Made by a program: the position numbers and the translations under genes. 64,000 nt of DNA, taken from NCBI RefSeq assembly GCF_037975245.1, contig NC_092580.1, positions 28,239,501-28,303,500 on the forward strand, in the 5' to 3' direction. The stretch is from Apostichopus japonicus (Eukaryota; Echinodermata; Holothuroidea; Aspidochirotida; Stichopodidae). Below, piece after piece: positions 46,994 to 59,688 of this stretch. Numbering within the stretch: the first letter of the stretch is position 1; each line of letters opens with the position of its first letter. The notes below the pieces were generated by a model. It made no database searches. It worked only from the letters and a program-made list of their open reading frames with translations, and had not been told where the DNA came from.

Positions 46994-47043
46994 TAGGGGC
47001 CCTGGTGGGGGAACCAGGGGCCCTGTTGGGGGAACCAGGGGCA
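46994..47043. repeat. Direct duplication 'ggggccctggtgggggaacca'-like, G-rich
   Basis: 'gggccctggtgggggaacca' and 'gggccctgttgggggaacca' lie head to tail. Both are GC-rich with several G-runs, unlike the AT-rich flanks. Confidence 0.85.
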
Positions 47044-49356
47044 AAGTCTCCAGAAGCTGTAGCATTGACAAATATTTGTCCTCTACCAGTGATTTTGGAG
47101 AGGAAAATTACTAGCAAAAAAAAAGAGCAATTCTTTCTTCTGTCCTAAACAAATTATTGGTGTAGGATGGGAGGAAAAAGGTTCCTACCCATGTTTTGTG
47201 GGTTTTAGATTAACAGATGTCAGATAGTATCCATTTAAGCTAAACCCATATCATTTTGAAACCCTGCTTTAGAGTATACCATTCAAAAAGTCATTGTTTG
47301 CCTGTTGGACTGTACATACATAGTTATCAACTCCCATACATATTCAAACAATTCATCTCACATACAGAAGTCAACCAATTTCCACATTGGTCCTCAAAAT
47401 GAACCTAGGTTGTGAACTAGCTAGTACTGCCATATGAAGGACAGATGATATTTATAGACGCTTGAAATGTCTGCAAGAGAGTAATTTGATTTCAAAATGG
47501 ATTGAGAGTATTATTTCTATATGATTGGGCTATAATTTGATGAACTTTAAATCTGCAGTAAAATGGCGGTAAAATGCGGGAAGTCTGTGCCAAAGCCTAT
47601 TGAGATATTTTACAGTGATACCATCTCGGAATATTGTATGTGATGTCACACAGTTATACTGTAGCGGGATACTTTCAGTCAGCTTTTAGGTCCAATGAAA
47701 ATCGCATGGCATTTGTTATGTCATTTCTTAGGATGAAAGAAAAAGGAAAAAAATATTATTCATGCTTTTTGGAATCAAGCACACCCAATTCACATTGTGT
47801 TAAATTCCTATTAATTAGTGTTTCACTATAATATACATTAGATTCTAGACACTCGTCAAGCCAAAATAAGGAAATTGATTTTCTAAGTTGGGTATTCTCC
47901 TTTAACCAGAAAACTGTTGAACCACATGAGACTAATTTGGATTTTGGGAAGTACTATGGGGTTGCCATGGAAACATAACTAAGCAATGAGACAGCAACAG
48001 ACAGCTATTCCTAATATACCCAGCCATAATGGCAGTTAAGCTGCTGGTGTACTGACACACACTCAAACCAATCCTGGGTAGAACTTGCATGATTTATTGT
48101 AGTAGGTAGTGGATTGTCATCCATGCTGAAAATGTAAATTAATTTTTTTTTAAATATTACTACTCAATCACTGGCAATCATTATACCACAAACTACTTCA
48201 ATGTGTTGGCATAATCGAAGCATGCCAACTTTATAGATTCCAATCTGATTATGAAATTTACATATATCTCTAGTCCACTTGGAATTTCTTGGAAATCTGA
48301 TAATAACCAGAAAGAAATCTTATTTTTGGTAGAAGCACATAGTGGGTCAAAGTTCATATCCTTCTGCAGATTCAGAGGAAAAGAAACTTACTGACATTCC
48401 TGTGAGGTGGTTATCCCTTGAAAAAAGGAATGTCAATTTGTAGATATTAAAAAGTAAACAATATGAAAGCAGCCAAAGTGAAATGTTTAAAACATGCTGA
48501 AAAGGTTAGTTGGTAAAGTTACCGATTTCAGTTTTGCAATTCAAACTTCAGAATATTCAGCAGAACTTTATTTTTCTTTGGAAAGAGTGTACAGTATAAA
48601 TGGCGTTTGAAGTGTTATCGGCCATTAGCAGTTACAGAGTACATAAACCCTTGCCCCCTCTGTTGGAACGGAAGGAATTAGTCAGGAGTGTATTTATCCA
48701 GATTTTTTTAGTTTTTGACATCTCTGGAATTTACCCAATGTTTACAAAGTGTGTGTACATTAGAGACAGTTTAAGTTCTTAAAGGATTTCTTCGTTAGAT
48801 TTGGAGGTAGTAGTTGTTTATATTACGTTTTGGATTGTCAGGTTTCAGTCGTCCTATACTGTTGGTTTGGGAAGCTGGTGATAAATACTGTACTCGACAT
48901 TGTAAGTCTGCTGTGGACAATGCCGGTGTTGTACACGTCTATATAAAGCTGAAAGGACACTCTGCTAAATCCAGATATTTAATTTATATATTGATCCCTT
49001 GATCCCTGGAATGAATTTGGAGAAGACTCATCCTCTCTTTGTGGTTTAAAACACCTGTCTAGACATTTGGGTATTACTCTTTGCGGTGGGACATTTCACA
49101 TAAGTGGAACGTGAATGTCATGGGAAACTTTTGTGTCTCTTTGATCCAAGCTATATAGTAAGCTCTTCAATGTGATGAAGTATATCTGTGTCGGCAAAAC
49201 CATTCTGGGGTTCTCCTAGTCAACGTCTTATGAACAGTTGAGTGCAAGTAGAGAAAAGTTTGTGTCCCACACATTTAAAGTAATTTTTGATGTTTCATTT
49301 GCAAACCTTCTTTTGGAAGGAAGGGAACGTGGTGGAGTTTAACGCAGTATTTACTG

Positions 49357-49480
49357 TGCTCCTCTCTTACCTGTCTTCACACTACTGTTGCACTTTCCCA
49401 TCTATCTAACCAATAGTAGAGTCAAAGCAAGTAAATATTACTCCTTGTAAATAGAATACCCAAAACTAGGGAGACTGTGG
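49357..49480 (+). mobile_element. 'TTACCTGTCTCC' MITE family, copy c (left-end fragment)
   Basis: 'gctcctctcttacctgtctt' is followed by 'gttgcactttcccatctatc', collinear with the left half of the copy at 19808. It lies about 120-250 bp upstream of FRMD4 exon 4 and has no right end. Confidence 0.5.
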
Positions 49481-49603
49481 GTCCCAGCAGCTGGTCCTCT
49501 CTTTACCTCAATACAGTGTATTGAGGGTATTTAGGAGGGGGAAACATATGAATAAATATTTGATGGAATAAATTGAGTAAACTTTTCTGTTTTCTTCTTC
49601 TAG

Positions 49604-49683
49604 GGGGAGATTGAGGTGGATAGTGAAACAGCCTTTGAATTAGCAGCATATGTACTACAAGCTGTGGATGGTGATTATAGAAG
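49604..49683 (+). CDS. FRMD4: FRMD4-like FERM scaffold protein, coding exon 4 (residues 116-141 plus 2 bases)
   Basis: Encodes GEIEVDSETAFELAAYVLQ then AVDGDYR and two bases of the next codon. It corresponds to FRMD4A E-L-I-D-V-D-S-E-V-V-F-E-L-A-S-Y-I-L-Q and the following G-D-F turn, an alpha helix of the F2 lobe. The acceptor ttcttcttctag is at 49603. The donor GTTTGT at 49684 is weaker than the others but gives phase 2, and AG+T (Ser142) is completed by exon 5, as expected for the FRMD4 G-D-F-S-S region. The exon is 80 bases, so skipping it would shift the frame. Confidence 0.92.
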
Positions 49684-50748
49684 GTTTGTACCACCTTGTA
49701 TATTTACTTTACAACTATGATATGTGCTTATTATCTGCCAAACATGGCTTGGCCAACGTTAGCGATTATGGTCGCACGATATTCTATTTTCAAATGACAT
49801 CCTTATTGCTGCGATATTTGTTTACAACTTTTATGTTTTCAGTGATTAAGGGTAATTTTATGTTTTCAGTGATTAAGGATAATTTGATAGTTAACCAGAA
49901 TGCTCCTCCTCCTTGTCTAATTAAAATTTATAATTACAGTATGCTATATCTTGGCAATCATTTTCCTTTTATAGAGCTTTTTTGAGCCTTAAATGACTAC
50001 TCTGTTAGGAACATTAGCAGAACGTTCTGCACGGTTTTGTAGAATTTGACTCCATTTGCATGTTATTTAGGAAGTTCTCATTTCACTTTTTGAGGATCTT
50101 CTTAAAATGGAGCAAAAGCAGGTAAAATTAATTGTTGTTGTCCCAAGGATTAAAGTTTATCATTTCCTGGTACAATGCAATTTATCTGTAAAGCTATTGA
50201 TAGATGTAGAGGTTATGAGATATGTACCTGTGTACATCTAAATATCTACCTGTATGCACATAATTATAATGAAATTTAATAAAATAGACTTCTAAGGACA
50301 GTCTTCAGTCAGTCAATTTTATATTTCATTGCTCAACTTTTATACTACTTGTTTAATCTTCTGAGTAATACATATTTTCTATATTAGGCAAACACAAGTT
50401 GCAACTTGGATATGGTTGCAACTTCTACAGTTCCACATAAAGTGCACACACAGTGATCTTTAGGCAACGTAGGACTCACTCCACATTCCTCGCTTGGCAT
50501 GTAGTTTTCTATTTTGGTGGGTTTGAAGATGTGCTGTTGATTTACTTTGCACCTCGCTTACATGTCTCCCCACAACCTTAGCGCCCTCATTCTAACGTGC
50601 CTAGTATGTCCTGGTAACCATTTAACACTGTTCACCCTCTACGACCGGCTCCTCCGGTTTGAAGAATGTGCTGTTGTTCTACGTACCTATACTGTCCATA
50701 CACAATAGCTTTGTTTTTGACATTCATTATAATTTGTTTCCCTTACAG
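49684..50748 (+). other. FRMD4: FRMD4 intron 4 (1,065 bp)
   Basis: Bounded by GTTTGT and cttacag, phase 2. It contains a short direct duplication of 'tatgttttcagtgattaagg' (about 49830-49880) and a MITE fragment near its 3' end. It is about one fourteenth the length of each upstream intron. Confidence 0.85.
50540..50656 (+). mobile_element. 'TTACCTGTCTCC' MITE family, copy g (half element with long flanking direct repeats)
   Basis: 'atttactttgcacctcgctt' is followed by acatgtctccccacaacc, 'gtgcctagtatgtcctggta', 'accatttaacactgtt' and 'gaccggctcctccg'. These align with the left arm of the complete copy at 25133. The fragment is flanked by 'gtttgaagatgtgctgttg' (50521-50539) and 'gtttgaagaatgtgctgttg' (50657-50676). 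It ends 92 bp before FRMD4 exon 5. Confidence 0.65.
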
Positions 50749-50898
50749 TGACAAACAAGCAAGAGATACGTTAAAGAAACTACCAGTACTACCTCAGAGC
50801 ACCTTAAAGGAACATCCATCCCTCCTATTCTGTGAAGAAAGGATTCTTTATTATTACAAACAGAATCAAAGATTCACCACAGGACAGTCTATCGTCTG
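50749..50898 (+). CDS. FRMD4: FRMD4-like FERM scaffold protein, coding exon 5 (residues 142-191 plus 2 bases)
   Basis: The first base completes Ser142. The exon then encodes DKQARDTLKKLPVLPQ, STLKEHPSLLFCEERI, LYYYKQNQRFTTGQSIV and two bases (TG) of codon 192. It matches the FRMD4 F2 lobe: L-K-K-L-P-A-L-P, then L-K-E-H-P-S-L-x-Y-C-E-x-R, then R-G-Q-A-I-V. The KKLPxLP-x(3)-LKEHPSL signature is the best evidence for FRMD4 over other FERM families. The acceptor is cttacag and the donor CTG|GTGAGT at 50899. The remaining F2 helix, the F3/PH-like lobe and the coiled-coil C-terminus must lie beyond this window. Confidence 0.93.
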
Positions 50899-53800
50899 GT
50901 GAGTCTTTTGTAAAAGAAACAAAAAGAAAAAGAACAATAGGGGTACCATGATTCATTGTGTCTTGCTATTGTGTGGTGGTATTGATTCATTGTCTTTTTC
51001 ACAAAGTCTTCTCTAGCGTATGACCTTTCCTTTTTTCATGGCTAGGTGTAAATTTGGCATGTACAAGAGTATAGCGTTTTATCACTCTGTGGTTTAACAG
51101 GTACAGGAATTAAAGAAATTAGGACATTTTTAAATTGCTAAACTGTGTAATTGCATTTGTACTGTTTATTGCACCGTAAAAAACCTGTTGTATCAGAGGT
51201 TCAGTTTCAATGAGAACCGCACCACCTGTTGGTAGTATATACAACAGAGGCAAACTACAGTAGGGTAGGGAAAAAGATTTATTAGTTCTGACTTGAAATG
51301 AAGATTGTTTATGTATCTGGAAACTGCAGCTCTTAACTTTTGTCTCCAGAAAGCCCTTGACGTGGGAAAGTTGGGTTTTGGAGTGGGAATATCCTGCCTC
51401 ATGTCCCAGAAGAATATATAATACACCTGCATGAGTAGTGAATGTCAAACTTAAAAAATTGTATGTACGTCATATAGAGCTTTGTAAGTGGAATGGGGGA
51501 GGACATTTTCAGAGGACATCTTGACTGGTTAATTGAACTTTTAAGGGTCATTTACTTGTATGTCACATATGGTATTAGCACTCCGACATGCTGACATGAT
51601 ATATACATTTCAGTTTTAGTCACTTCCTTCGGTGTAGGGATCAACAGAATAGCTTTATAGCCTGTTTTACATTTTGCAACATGTGACCATAGTCTGATGT
51701 TGCTCTTTTAGCCCTATGTTATTTCAGTTTGAAGCAGATTTATAGAAATGATGACAGTCCTCTCTCTGTACATGAACTGAAAGTTGATTAATTCGAGTGA
51801 CTATCCCTGCGAGCTTCTATATGGGTCGCCTGCCCGGTGGTACATAGTCTTTCTCAGGAGGAATGTCTTGAAGCCTCTTACTCAGGCACTTGTGATATTT
51901 TTGGAGGGTTGGGTTGCGCTCTCTTACCGTGATTTATTGAATGTTCGGGTAGCTTAAAGAACCTCTTGGTATGTTTGGCTGGCGACAGGATGATGGTACA
52001 GTATGCAAGGGTCTGTTTTTTCAACATGTCAGGTGTTATTATTGGAGTACATGCTAGTCTTCCGTTTGTAAGAACCCAGGTACAAGATATAGACTGTGTG
52101 TTTTGAAGATGTGTACTTTGGATCCGATCGCCAACATCGTGACATTTGTGTGCCTTTGAATAATGTTGATAGTGTACGGTAAACTTCAGTACTACATTGA
52201 TGTTCCATCAGGAAGCAATAACACTGTCAACAACAACAACTAAAAGCTTTGGGAAATTATTAGCTGGATTTATCATTGAACTGTGATTTTAAAGTGAGTA
52301 TTTTAGAAATAATTTAAACAGTAGTCGTAAAAAGAATTTAAATTAAAAAAAAAAAAATGTATAATTTTTCAGTAAAATACCAGCCTTCTTCATACGTTTG
52401 TAAAATTGTGATCATGAATGAGTAAGCATTGGCGATTGCAAACTGACTTTGTGATGAGGTAAATTCATGGATTTAGTATATCCTAATACACACTGTTTTC
52501 TGAAAATATTAAAGTGAGAGTCACAGCTTCTTCCATTGTGATCAGAAAAAAAGTTACAAAATTGGTTGAGAAAATGTTGCGATGGTTCAATCTGGGAAAG
52601 TTAAAATTCAAGAAGAACTGCCTGTTATGGACAGGAGTTTTCTGTCAACAATTTGTTTTTTAACCCTTTAAGTCATTCATTTTAAAAGGTTAGCATTAAA
52701 ACGTTAAGGCCTGAAAAGTAACTGCCTGAAACAGTTCTACGTATTTGCTTGAACTTACCGATGCAAGGACCACAGTTTTATATTTCATTTATTAAAGTGA
52801 AATATACACATGATACCGGATTCAATCTGTTCATGCCCTATAAACTTTGTTCTGCATATGCCAGGTCTCACGCCATAAAACTTAAACCAGGGAGTTTGTT
52901 ATGGGAAACTCCCCGCTTAAACTGAATCACCCAGATATGTAAGCAAAAGAGGAAGAGAAACAAGTAGGGAAAGACAAAGAAAAAAATCCCTGTTGAAAAG
53001 CTTTCAGATTCCTGTATCTAGTTATGTTCACTCTTAGGCTAGATATGTTGTTGTTTGTTCAGTTGCTACGACTCTCGCAGTCCCTGTAATTATGCTTTTA
53101 GCACTCAGTGGTGTCCAGCGATTGCATCGCCCGGAATGTCTGAGCCAGATCCGTGACAGACAAGCTGTTGGTTTTATCTCAGATTTCACGCTATTATCAC
53201 TCACCTCTGATCACCTCCCGTAGGTGCAAATAGCCGCTGGTCATCCATCTCTCTCTTGCCTTATAAATTATGCAAATTAATCTCAGAGATGTGATAGGAG
53301 CTTCATGGGTTAACAACTTTCTTTCAAATTTTGGGACAAGCAGTGGGATAAAGTTTCCATGCAAAGTGCAGACTGACTGTCCTACATCTATATTACTTCA
53401 GGACAGCAGACAGTTCTCCTGGTTTATTTCACTTTTAATTCTAGGTAGAGAATTACAAAAAATTGGGCTCAGAGAAATTTCTGTGTGATATATTAATTGT
53501 CTACTTCGATCACTGTTTCAGAATTTGATAATCTTCAGTTTGATCGTATGAATATTAAAGCCACATTTTGCATTCTATTTAAAACATGTACAAGCCAAAA
53601 CCTATTCTCGTCCAGCTTTGATTGGCTCCCTATGATCAAATGATTATGATAAAAGTGATTATAGTTCCAATATAGTTTAGCCCTCTCACAAAGACTGAGG
53701 AAAATAAAAAGTTTTTTGACATCAACATTTAAACAAAGCAACATTTAAACGGGGGCATTACAGGCTTGTTTTTGTAAATACAGCACTGGGTCTGTTTAGT

Positions 53801-55689
53801 TTTCTGATTGTATGACTGAAAGTATGCTCTGGTGTAAACATTCAAGACCGGACAAGGAAAGTAAAGTGGAATTATTCACTAATTTTAAAATACTGTTGAA
53901 CTAAATGGTCACTGGCATCCGGAGATAATTTGCATGATTTATGCCAGCAGAAGTGAAATTCATCAAAGAGAAGAGTTTCTGTGAAAAATCTTTGGGGGCG
54001 GCAATTGAGAATGGCTGAAAGTACATTACTTTTAGTTTCATTATTTAGGGTTTTCCTAGCATCTAACTGAAAGTTGAAGTGCTATCAAGAATGGTTTTGC
54101 AGGCTATAGTTTACAGGAAGCTTTGAAAGAGCAGTCTTAAAGTAGCCTTCTTGCGTTGAAATTAATTTGAAATTTGCTTTAACATGTTAATCAATACTGC
54201 TATGAAAAGTGTTCGGCCAACAAAATGTCCAGGATTGATAATATCAAAATTCGTTAATTACTCACTCAAGTTAATTACTTTGGTGATGAATACTTTATAA
54301 GATTGATCAGACCATCTAGACGTCCCAATTTATCTGCCCGCTCAAAAATTTGATCTGATTTGATGAGTTTTCAAAGCCGACAGATGTGTATTTTTGTAGA
54401 GAACATAATATACTGTGTAGTTACTGTACACCACAATACATGCATTTCCACACTGTATGAGAATCATAGCCTCCATCTAGCATATATGCTAAATGGGAAA
54501 CTGGCAATGGTTTTTCATTAATGGTAATACCAGCTGGTATTGAAATAATAATGTTCTAAAGTTACTTTAACTATATTTTATAATTTGGCTGCTACTTTTT
54601 TTATTTTTTTACAGTTGCGCTTATTTCATGTCTTTGATTAATTTCATCAGTACATACCTTTCCATAATCAATACTCTTCTTTGACCGTAACTTAATTTAA
54701 CTGCAAATTTGCAGTTTGCTGCTTTGGGATACATCTCTCCCTATAGTATTTCAACTTTTTCCAGTCTTCTCCACCTCGCCTAGCAAAATTGATGACATCT
54801 AAGACTGTCGTTTAAATTTCCTCTTTACTTAACCGAGCAAAAAATATTAAACATATAGAATAGAAGATGACTTTGATGAACTGCAAATGCTCTTTACTGC
54901 CGAAACGTTTTGCATCTTAAAGTGTATTTAGTCAGAGCGATCCACGCCTAGTAACGGTATTCATGGCGACGAGGTTTCTCACCCCTAGAGAACCTTTTTA
55001 ATTAGATGGCTGTATAATTAGAAATCAAGATAAGAAAGAATATCGTTTAGCATAGCTCACTGAATACAGAAGGGAGCTGCCATGGTTACAAGTCAAGAGT
55101 TATTTACAGTAAATTGTTTGCCATTTATATTTGTTGTCACAGGTTGAGAAGTGGATGATTATCTCTCTGACTGAAGTTGCATAAGCATTTGTTCCATTAA
55201 TGATGTAGCTTTTACGTTAAATTGTTCAAACTTTTTTGTTTTCAAATTACTATTCAAAAAAGAAATTTAACTTTTAGGTTGAAATTTTGCATTAGTGGCC
55301 TCCCATGTGATTTACAATATGTCCAAATGTAACGAAAAAACCCGAATGAGAAAAACTGTCAGAACGGAATTTAAACGTCAACTTTTTCGTCACATTAAAT
55401 TTGATAGACTGAAATTGCTGTGATACGTATTGTGCTGTTGAATGCTAGTAAATTTTTCGACGTCTACGTTTTCAGAGTCGCTATACTCCCTGAGCTCTTT
55501 GTTGGCTGGTTAATGACCAGAATGGTTTTATATTTTTGATTAATATGCATTATTGCACGTTTGTGGACCATGAACCACAATAAAACCATGAAAATAAATC
55601 CCTGGGCCATTAATTTATTGAAAGTGGAGTAAAGAAATGGGAGGAAAAACTGAAGCATTTTGACAGAAATATTAGCCATAAGCTACAAT

Positions 55690-55999
55690 TCAAATCTTTA
55701 TCGGTTGACATTTTGTGGTAGAGAAGGGCTTACCTCTGAATTCTGGTACATTGGTCCCCTGCTGAGAGATACAGGAGCGGATGCCTGGGCGGACCAACCA
55801 CCACAATGAAAAGTTTGACCCAGAGAGGAAGAGAGTGACTGGTACTGCTGGGTCTGTGGTTAAAAAAGTAGGATATGAGACAGCAAGACTCGACATTAAA
55901 TTCAGACCTTTGGGGGAAAAGTGTTTTTCTTGGATGTTACTTACTTTGGATAATGCAGTTTGTAGTATACATGCACTCAATGGTAGTAGGTTAAGTTAG
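55690..55999. other. Unrecognised segment open on both strands
   Basis: The minus strand is open for 96 codons (55690-55980) and the plus strand for 72 codons (55781-55999), and local GC is higher than in the flanks. The plus frame is basic and polar (RKRVTGTAGSVVKKVGYETA) with no domain I know. No good acceptor and donor pair with a supporting frame was seen. It could be a fossil transposon fragment or chance. Confidence 0.15.
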
Positions 56000-57454
56000 A
56001 CTTGGTGGACTATACAGGCTGCAGCAGGATAAATGTTTTAATCGGAAGTCAGAATTTGGTAATAATTGGGTTATATCGAAGCCGACCACAGTGGACAGTT
56101 TTGCACAGGTGATGGTATTTTTGTCTGGTTTGTGGAATTATAGTGGTTTTTATTGGGACATCTCTACTTTAAGTAGGACTATGTTCAGTTATTCTGTTTG
56201 GTTAAAGAAAGAGTTGTCCTCTGGTGGGTCTCTCTTGTGAGTGTTATATGTTAATGATTTGTATGAATTTGCATGAAATCTGAGCCTATTTTTGTCCCAG
56301 TTCAAACTGACTTTGGCAATCACAGAAATATCTCGCTTTGAAATAAAATATTATATTATGTCACGCCACTTGTTTTATAGTACAACACTGATGCACATGA
56401 AATGTGGGCATGGCTTGTTACTTAGTTCAAAATGACTTTGCTTATAGACTTGCACAATCAAAAAAAGGCGCTCGCTTTTTAAGTATTAATTTATTTAAAT
56501 TAATGTATTTCTGCATGCAAAATGAAGTATTTCATAAATCATTTTGGCTCCCTAGTTTACACCAGCATAACATTATGAAGCAAATTTATATGTCTGAACA
56601 ATTAAAAACGAAAAATGTAATTTACTTTAGAGACCACAGTGGGCAGCAGTATAAACACCATAACTGTACAGTATATACTGTACAGAGCTCTGAGATACTG
56701 CCTGTGTGTGTGTGTGTACATTGCTATGATGTCTGACTGAATAGTACCATTGTCAAGCTAGGTGGTTACTATGACAACACAAACAGGACCATTGTTATAT
56801 TAGACTGGAGATTGTCACTGTGTCAAAGGATGTATTTTGCCAAGCCTTTTTACCAACTCCAAGGTTGTTTTATGTTTTTTGAATAGGATTTCACCAGGTC
56901 AAGTGCATAATTCTCTCTGCAGTCATAATTCCACAAGGAGTAGAAGAGATTTAGTTTGGAGGCCAAAGTAATCTGCTTTAAGACTACATCAATTGACAAA
57001 ATTTAAGTTTTTTTCGAAGAAAAAATAAAACAATTAAAGGTTTTAGATGATTACCGCTTTTCAAAGAATCTTTCCACATACAATAATTATTAGTCAATTG
57101 CTTTTGGGGGTTTGTCACTTGTAGGAGAATATAAGTGAGTGGGTTTTGTAAATTTTCTTTGATGTTGATGGTATCAGGGTACAGTATTAACCCACGCAAA
57201 AGGTTGTAGTACGGTGAGGAGAGGGAGTCGTGGGATGGAAAGCTACTTGGTAAGAAGTGTTCATGAGCTGCCAAGTGATATTTAACCCATGATATTGTCT
57301 CCTGTAGAACAATTGACATTTAATCACACTCGTTAATTGTCGAGGATATGTGTGAAGCAGACTGATAGTACAGAGAATTAGCCCACATTGTGTGTGTCAC
57401 AACCCCCGCCACATTGGTGAGGCTGCATTGGAGTGAAACAGCTGGTAGAACATG

Positions 57455-57560
57455 ATAAGTAAGACTACTACATGCATTATTATGACTACATAATGACTAC
57501 ATTATGACTACAGTTATGACTTCAAGCATGACTTAATGCATTATTATGACTACAAGTAGA
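57455..57560. repeat. Irregular 'tatgactaca' short repeat
   Basis: 'attatgactaca' and variants occur six to seven times at 11-30-bp spacing, with 'atgcattattatgactaca' present at both ends. Confidence 0.75.
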
Positions 57561-57994
57561 ATTTCTCTTAATATCAGTATAAACATGAGTACAATGCTCG
57601 AAACATCCAAGTACGAACTTGTGCTTCATCATGCTCTTGTATCTATTCTTGATGTCAGTACAAGCACACATACACGAGGGCTAGTAACCTATAGTCCACT
57701 ATACTGGAATCCAAGTAACAAGTACATACTTACCTCAGTTTGTGATGCAATTTTTGAGTATTTTAACATTTCTGAGAAAAAAAATTGTCAGAGAGAAAAA
57801 ACAAAACATTTTGTACATAATTGTGATAAAATAAGGTTCCTCTCTTGTTTTAACTTGTTGCAAAAGGGATTGAGTTTGTAGAGAATTCTCATCAAATCTA
57901 CATGATTGCTTCCAATTCTGTATTTCATAAAAGAACGATGAAATAATTCACTGGAGTGAGACTCCAGCCAATTTATGACCTTAACAAGTATGGC

Positions 57995-58075
57995 AAATAT
58001 CATATATCAAGTATCAAATATCAAGTATATCATATATAGACCTAAACAAGTATATCAAGTATAAACAAGTTGATA
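57995..58075. repeat. Irregular 'atcaagtat' short repeat
   Basis: Variants of 'atatcaagtatcaa' and 'aacaagtatatcaagtata' recur about six times. Confidence 0.75.
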
Positions 58076-59650
58076 ATAATCCCCATATAGTGAGTTTGTG
58101 CTTCTGTCATATTCGTAGTGTTGTTCAATGTATACCTTCAGGTGAGTGTTATTGTTACAATATTTGGAATAGATTATATTTTACCAGAGACATTTTCGCT
58201 GGAAATGTCCACAGCCCTAGGTGTATCATGTCTGCTCGTGGTGAGACGCATGACATGGGTTCTAATCTAATTGATCTGGAAAAAAAAAAAACAATCTTGT
58301 TTCCTTTCATTTTATGGTAAACCATCAGTTTTATGCTGGATCTGAACTCTTCTGAGGCTATACATATTTTTCTGTCTCTTTGATCCTTCGTTCTTTGTTG
58401 AAATGTTCTTCGAAATTGCGTGTGGCAAAGTGGATTTTCTCCTCGGTTTGAAGAATGATGTAATTTTGGCAGATCTGTTTTCCTTTCAGATTTACTTCTA
58501 AGTTTGTTGAAGTTGCAGAAAACGGCCCCATTAAAAGTGTAATAGCATCAGTCCTATCCTGTGTATTTGAGATTCAACAACTGTTTCTTTAGATCTTGGA
58601 AGTGAAAGTTGAAACAATGAGATGAATTATAAATGGAGTATTGTATCATCACATTCTCAGAAGGGAAGGGAATTTGAAAGTGTTAACTTCAAAAGCTACT
58701 TCAGTTTCATAGTTGGTTTAATTAGTTTGTATACTGTATAAAAGGTGCCAAGTACTACCTAGTGCATATCTTCTTAGCGGGATACTTTTCTACAGTGTGG
58801 CAGTTGTTGATCGTGTAGCCTCATTTGATATGAACTCTTCGGGATCGACGTATACTGGTTCGGATTCTTTGGAATGAGGATCACATCGAACCGCGGATCT
58901 TTGGTCGTCGGTTGAGCTTTGGTTTAGACGTTGAGTTGGTTTATTGGTGTTGAATCTGTTGATATACTTTAATGGGGTTGAAGTGGCTTGTTGGTATCAA
59001 TGTCAGATGGACCCAGCATGCAAGAAGTTTGTGAAATAAAGTTTGTTTCTGTCATATCATCCACCCCTCCTCCCAGATCCTCCAAATTGGGTAAGTAAGA
59101 AAAGCTGGGTCAATACATTTCTATAATGGGGAAATAATCTTGTTGCTTGTCTCTAAACTGTTTAATCAAGACATTGCGACTGTACATATAACGATGACGT
59201 TTCTGTATGCAGCTGAGCAAAACGGGTAATTTTTATTCTTATGCATAGATCTCTAAAACAAATTAGAAACTGATTTTTCTGCCACAGGTTTATCTGTACT
59301 ATAAATGTGCAGTGTAACAAACAGAAGTTACCGACCGACAGCTTACTGTACATACATACACCTACTGGTTACACTGTTTTTGCGAGTTTTCAAGTTCTCA
59401 GCAGAATTGAAATACATGACAAAGGGCTAGAATTCAAAGAACATATTTTTATAAATGTTAACATTTGCCGTCAACTACTTGACATGCACAATGTACTAAA
59501 TTTATTCAATTCTTTTTTATTTGATGGAGAAGGACTTTTGTATTAACAAACAGCTGTAACTTTGTTTACTTTAGAGATTCAATAAGTTATGGAGGTTATA
59601 CCACACATCTGGAGGAGAGGACAAACAATGAGTCATATATATCTATCTCT

Positions 59651-59654
<4 letters not shown>

Positions 59655-59685
<31 letters not shown>
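59655..59685. repeat. (TA)n microsatellite
   Basis: About 15 TA dinucleotides, uninterrupted. Confidence 0.9.

Positions 59686-59688
<3 letters not shown>

Larger units (their letters stand above)
34449..49603 (+). other. FRMD4: FRMD4 intron 3 (15,155 bp)
   Basis: Bounded by GTGAGT at 34449 and ttctag at 49603, phase 0. No exon was recognised. It contains a foldback hairpin (35.4 kb), a CpG-rich block (36.05-36.47 kb), an 18-bp minisatellite, MITE copies f, i and c, a SINE at 42.4 kb, a dispersed repeat at 45.4 kb and many G-runs. The remaining stretches (for example 37.3-39.8 and 47.2-49.3 kb) show nothing recognisable. Confidence 0.8.

Noticed and set aside
54615-54649. Possible FRMD4 exon after tttttttacag with a phase-2 open frame
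   Set aside because: The acceptor is good, but the translation (CAYFMSLINFI) does not match the expected S-I-V-E-x-L-P-T-Y-G segment.
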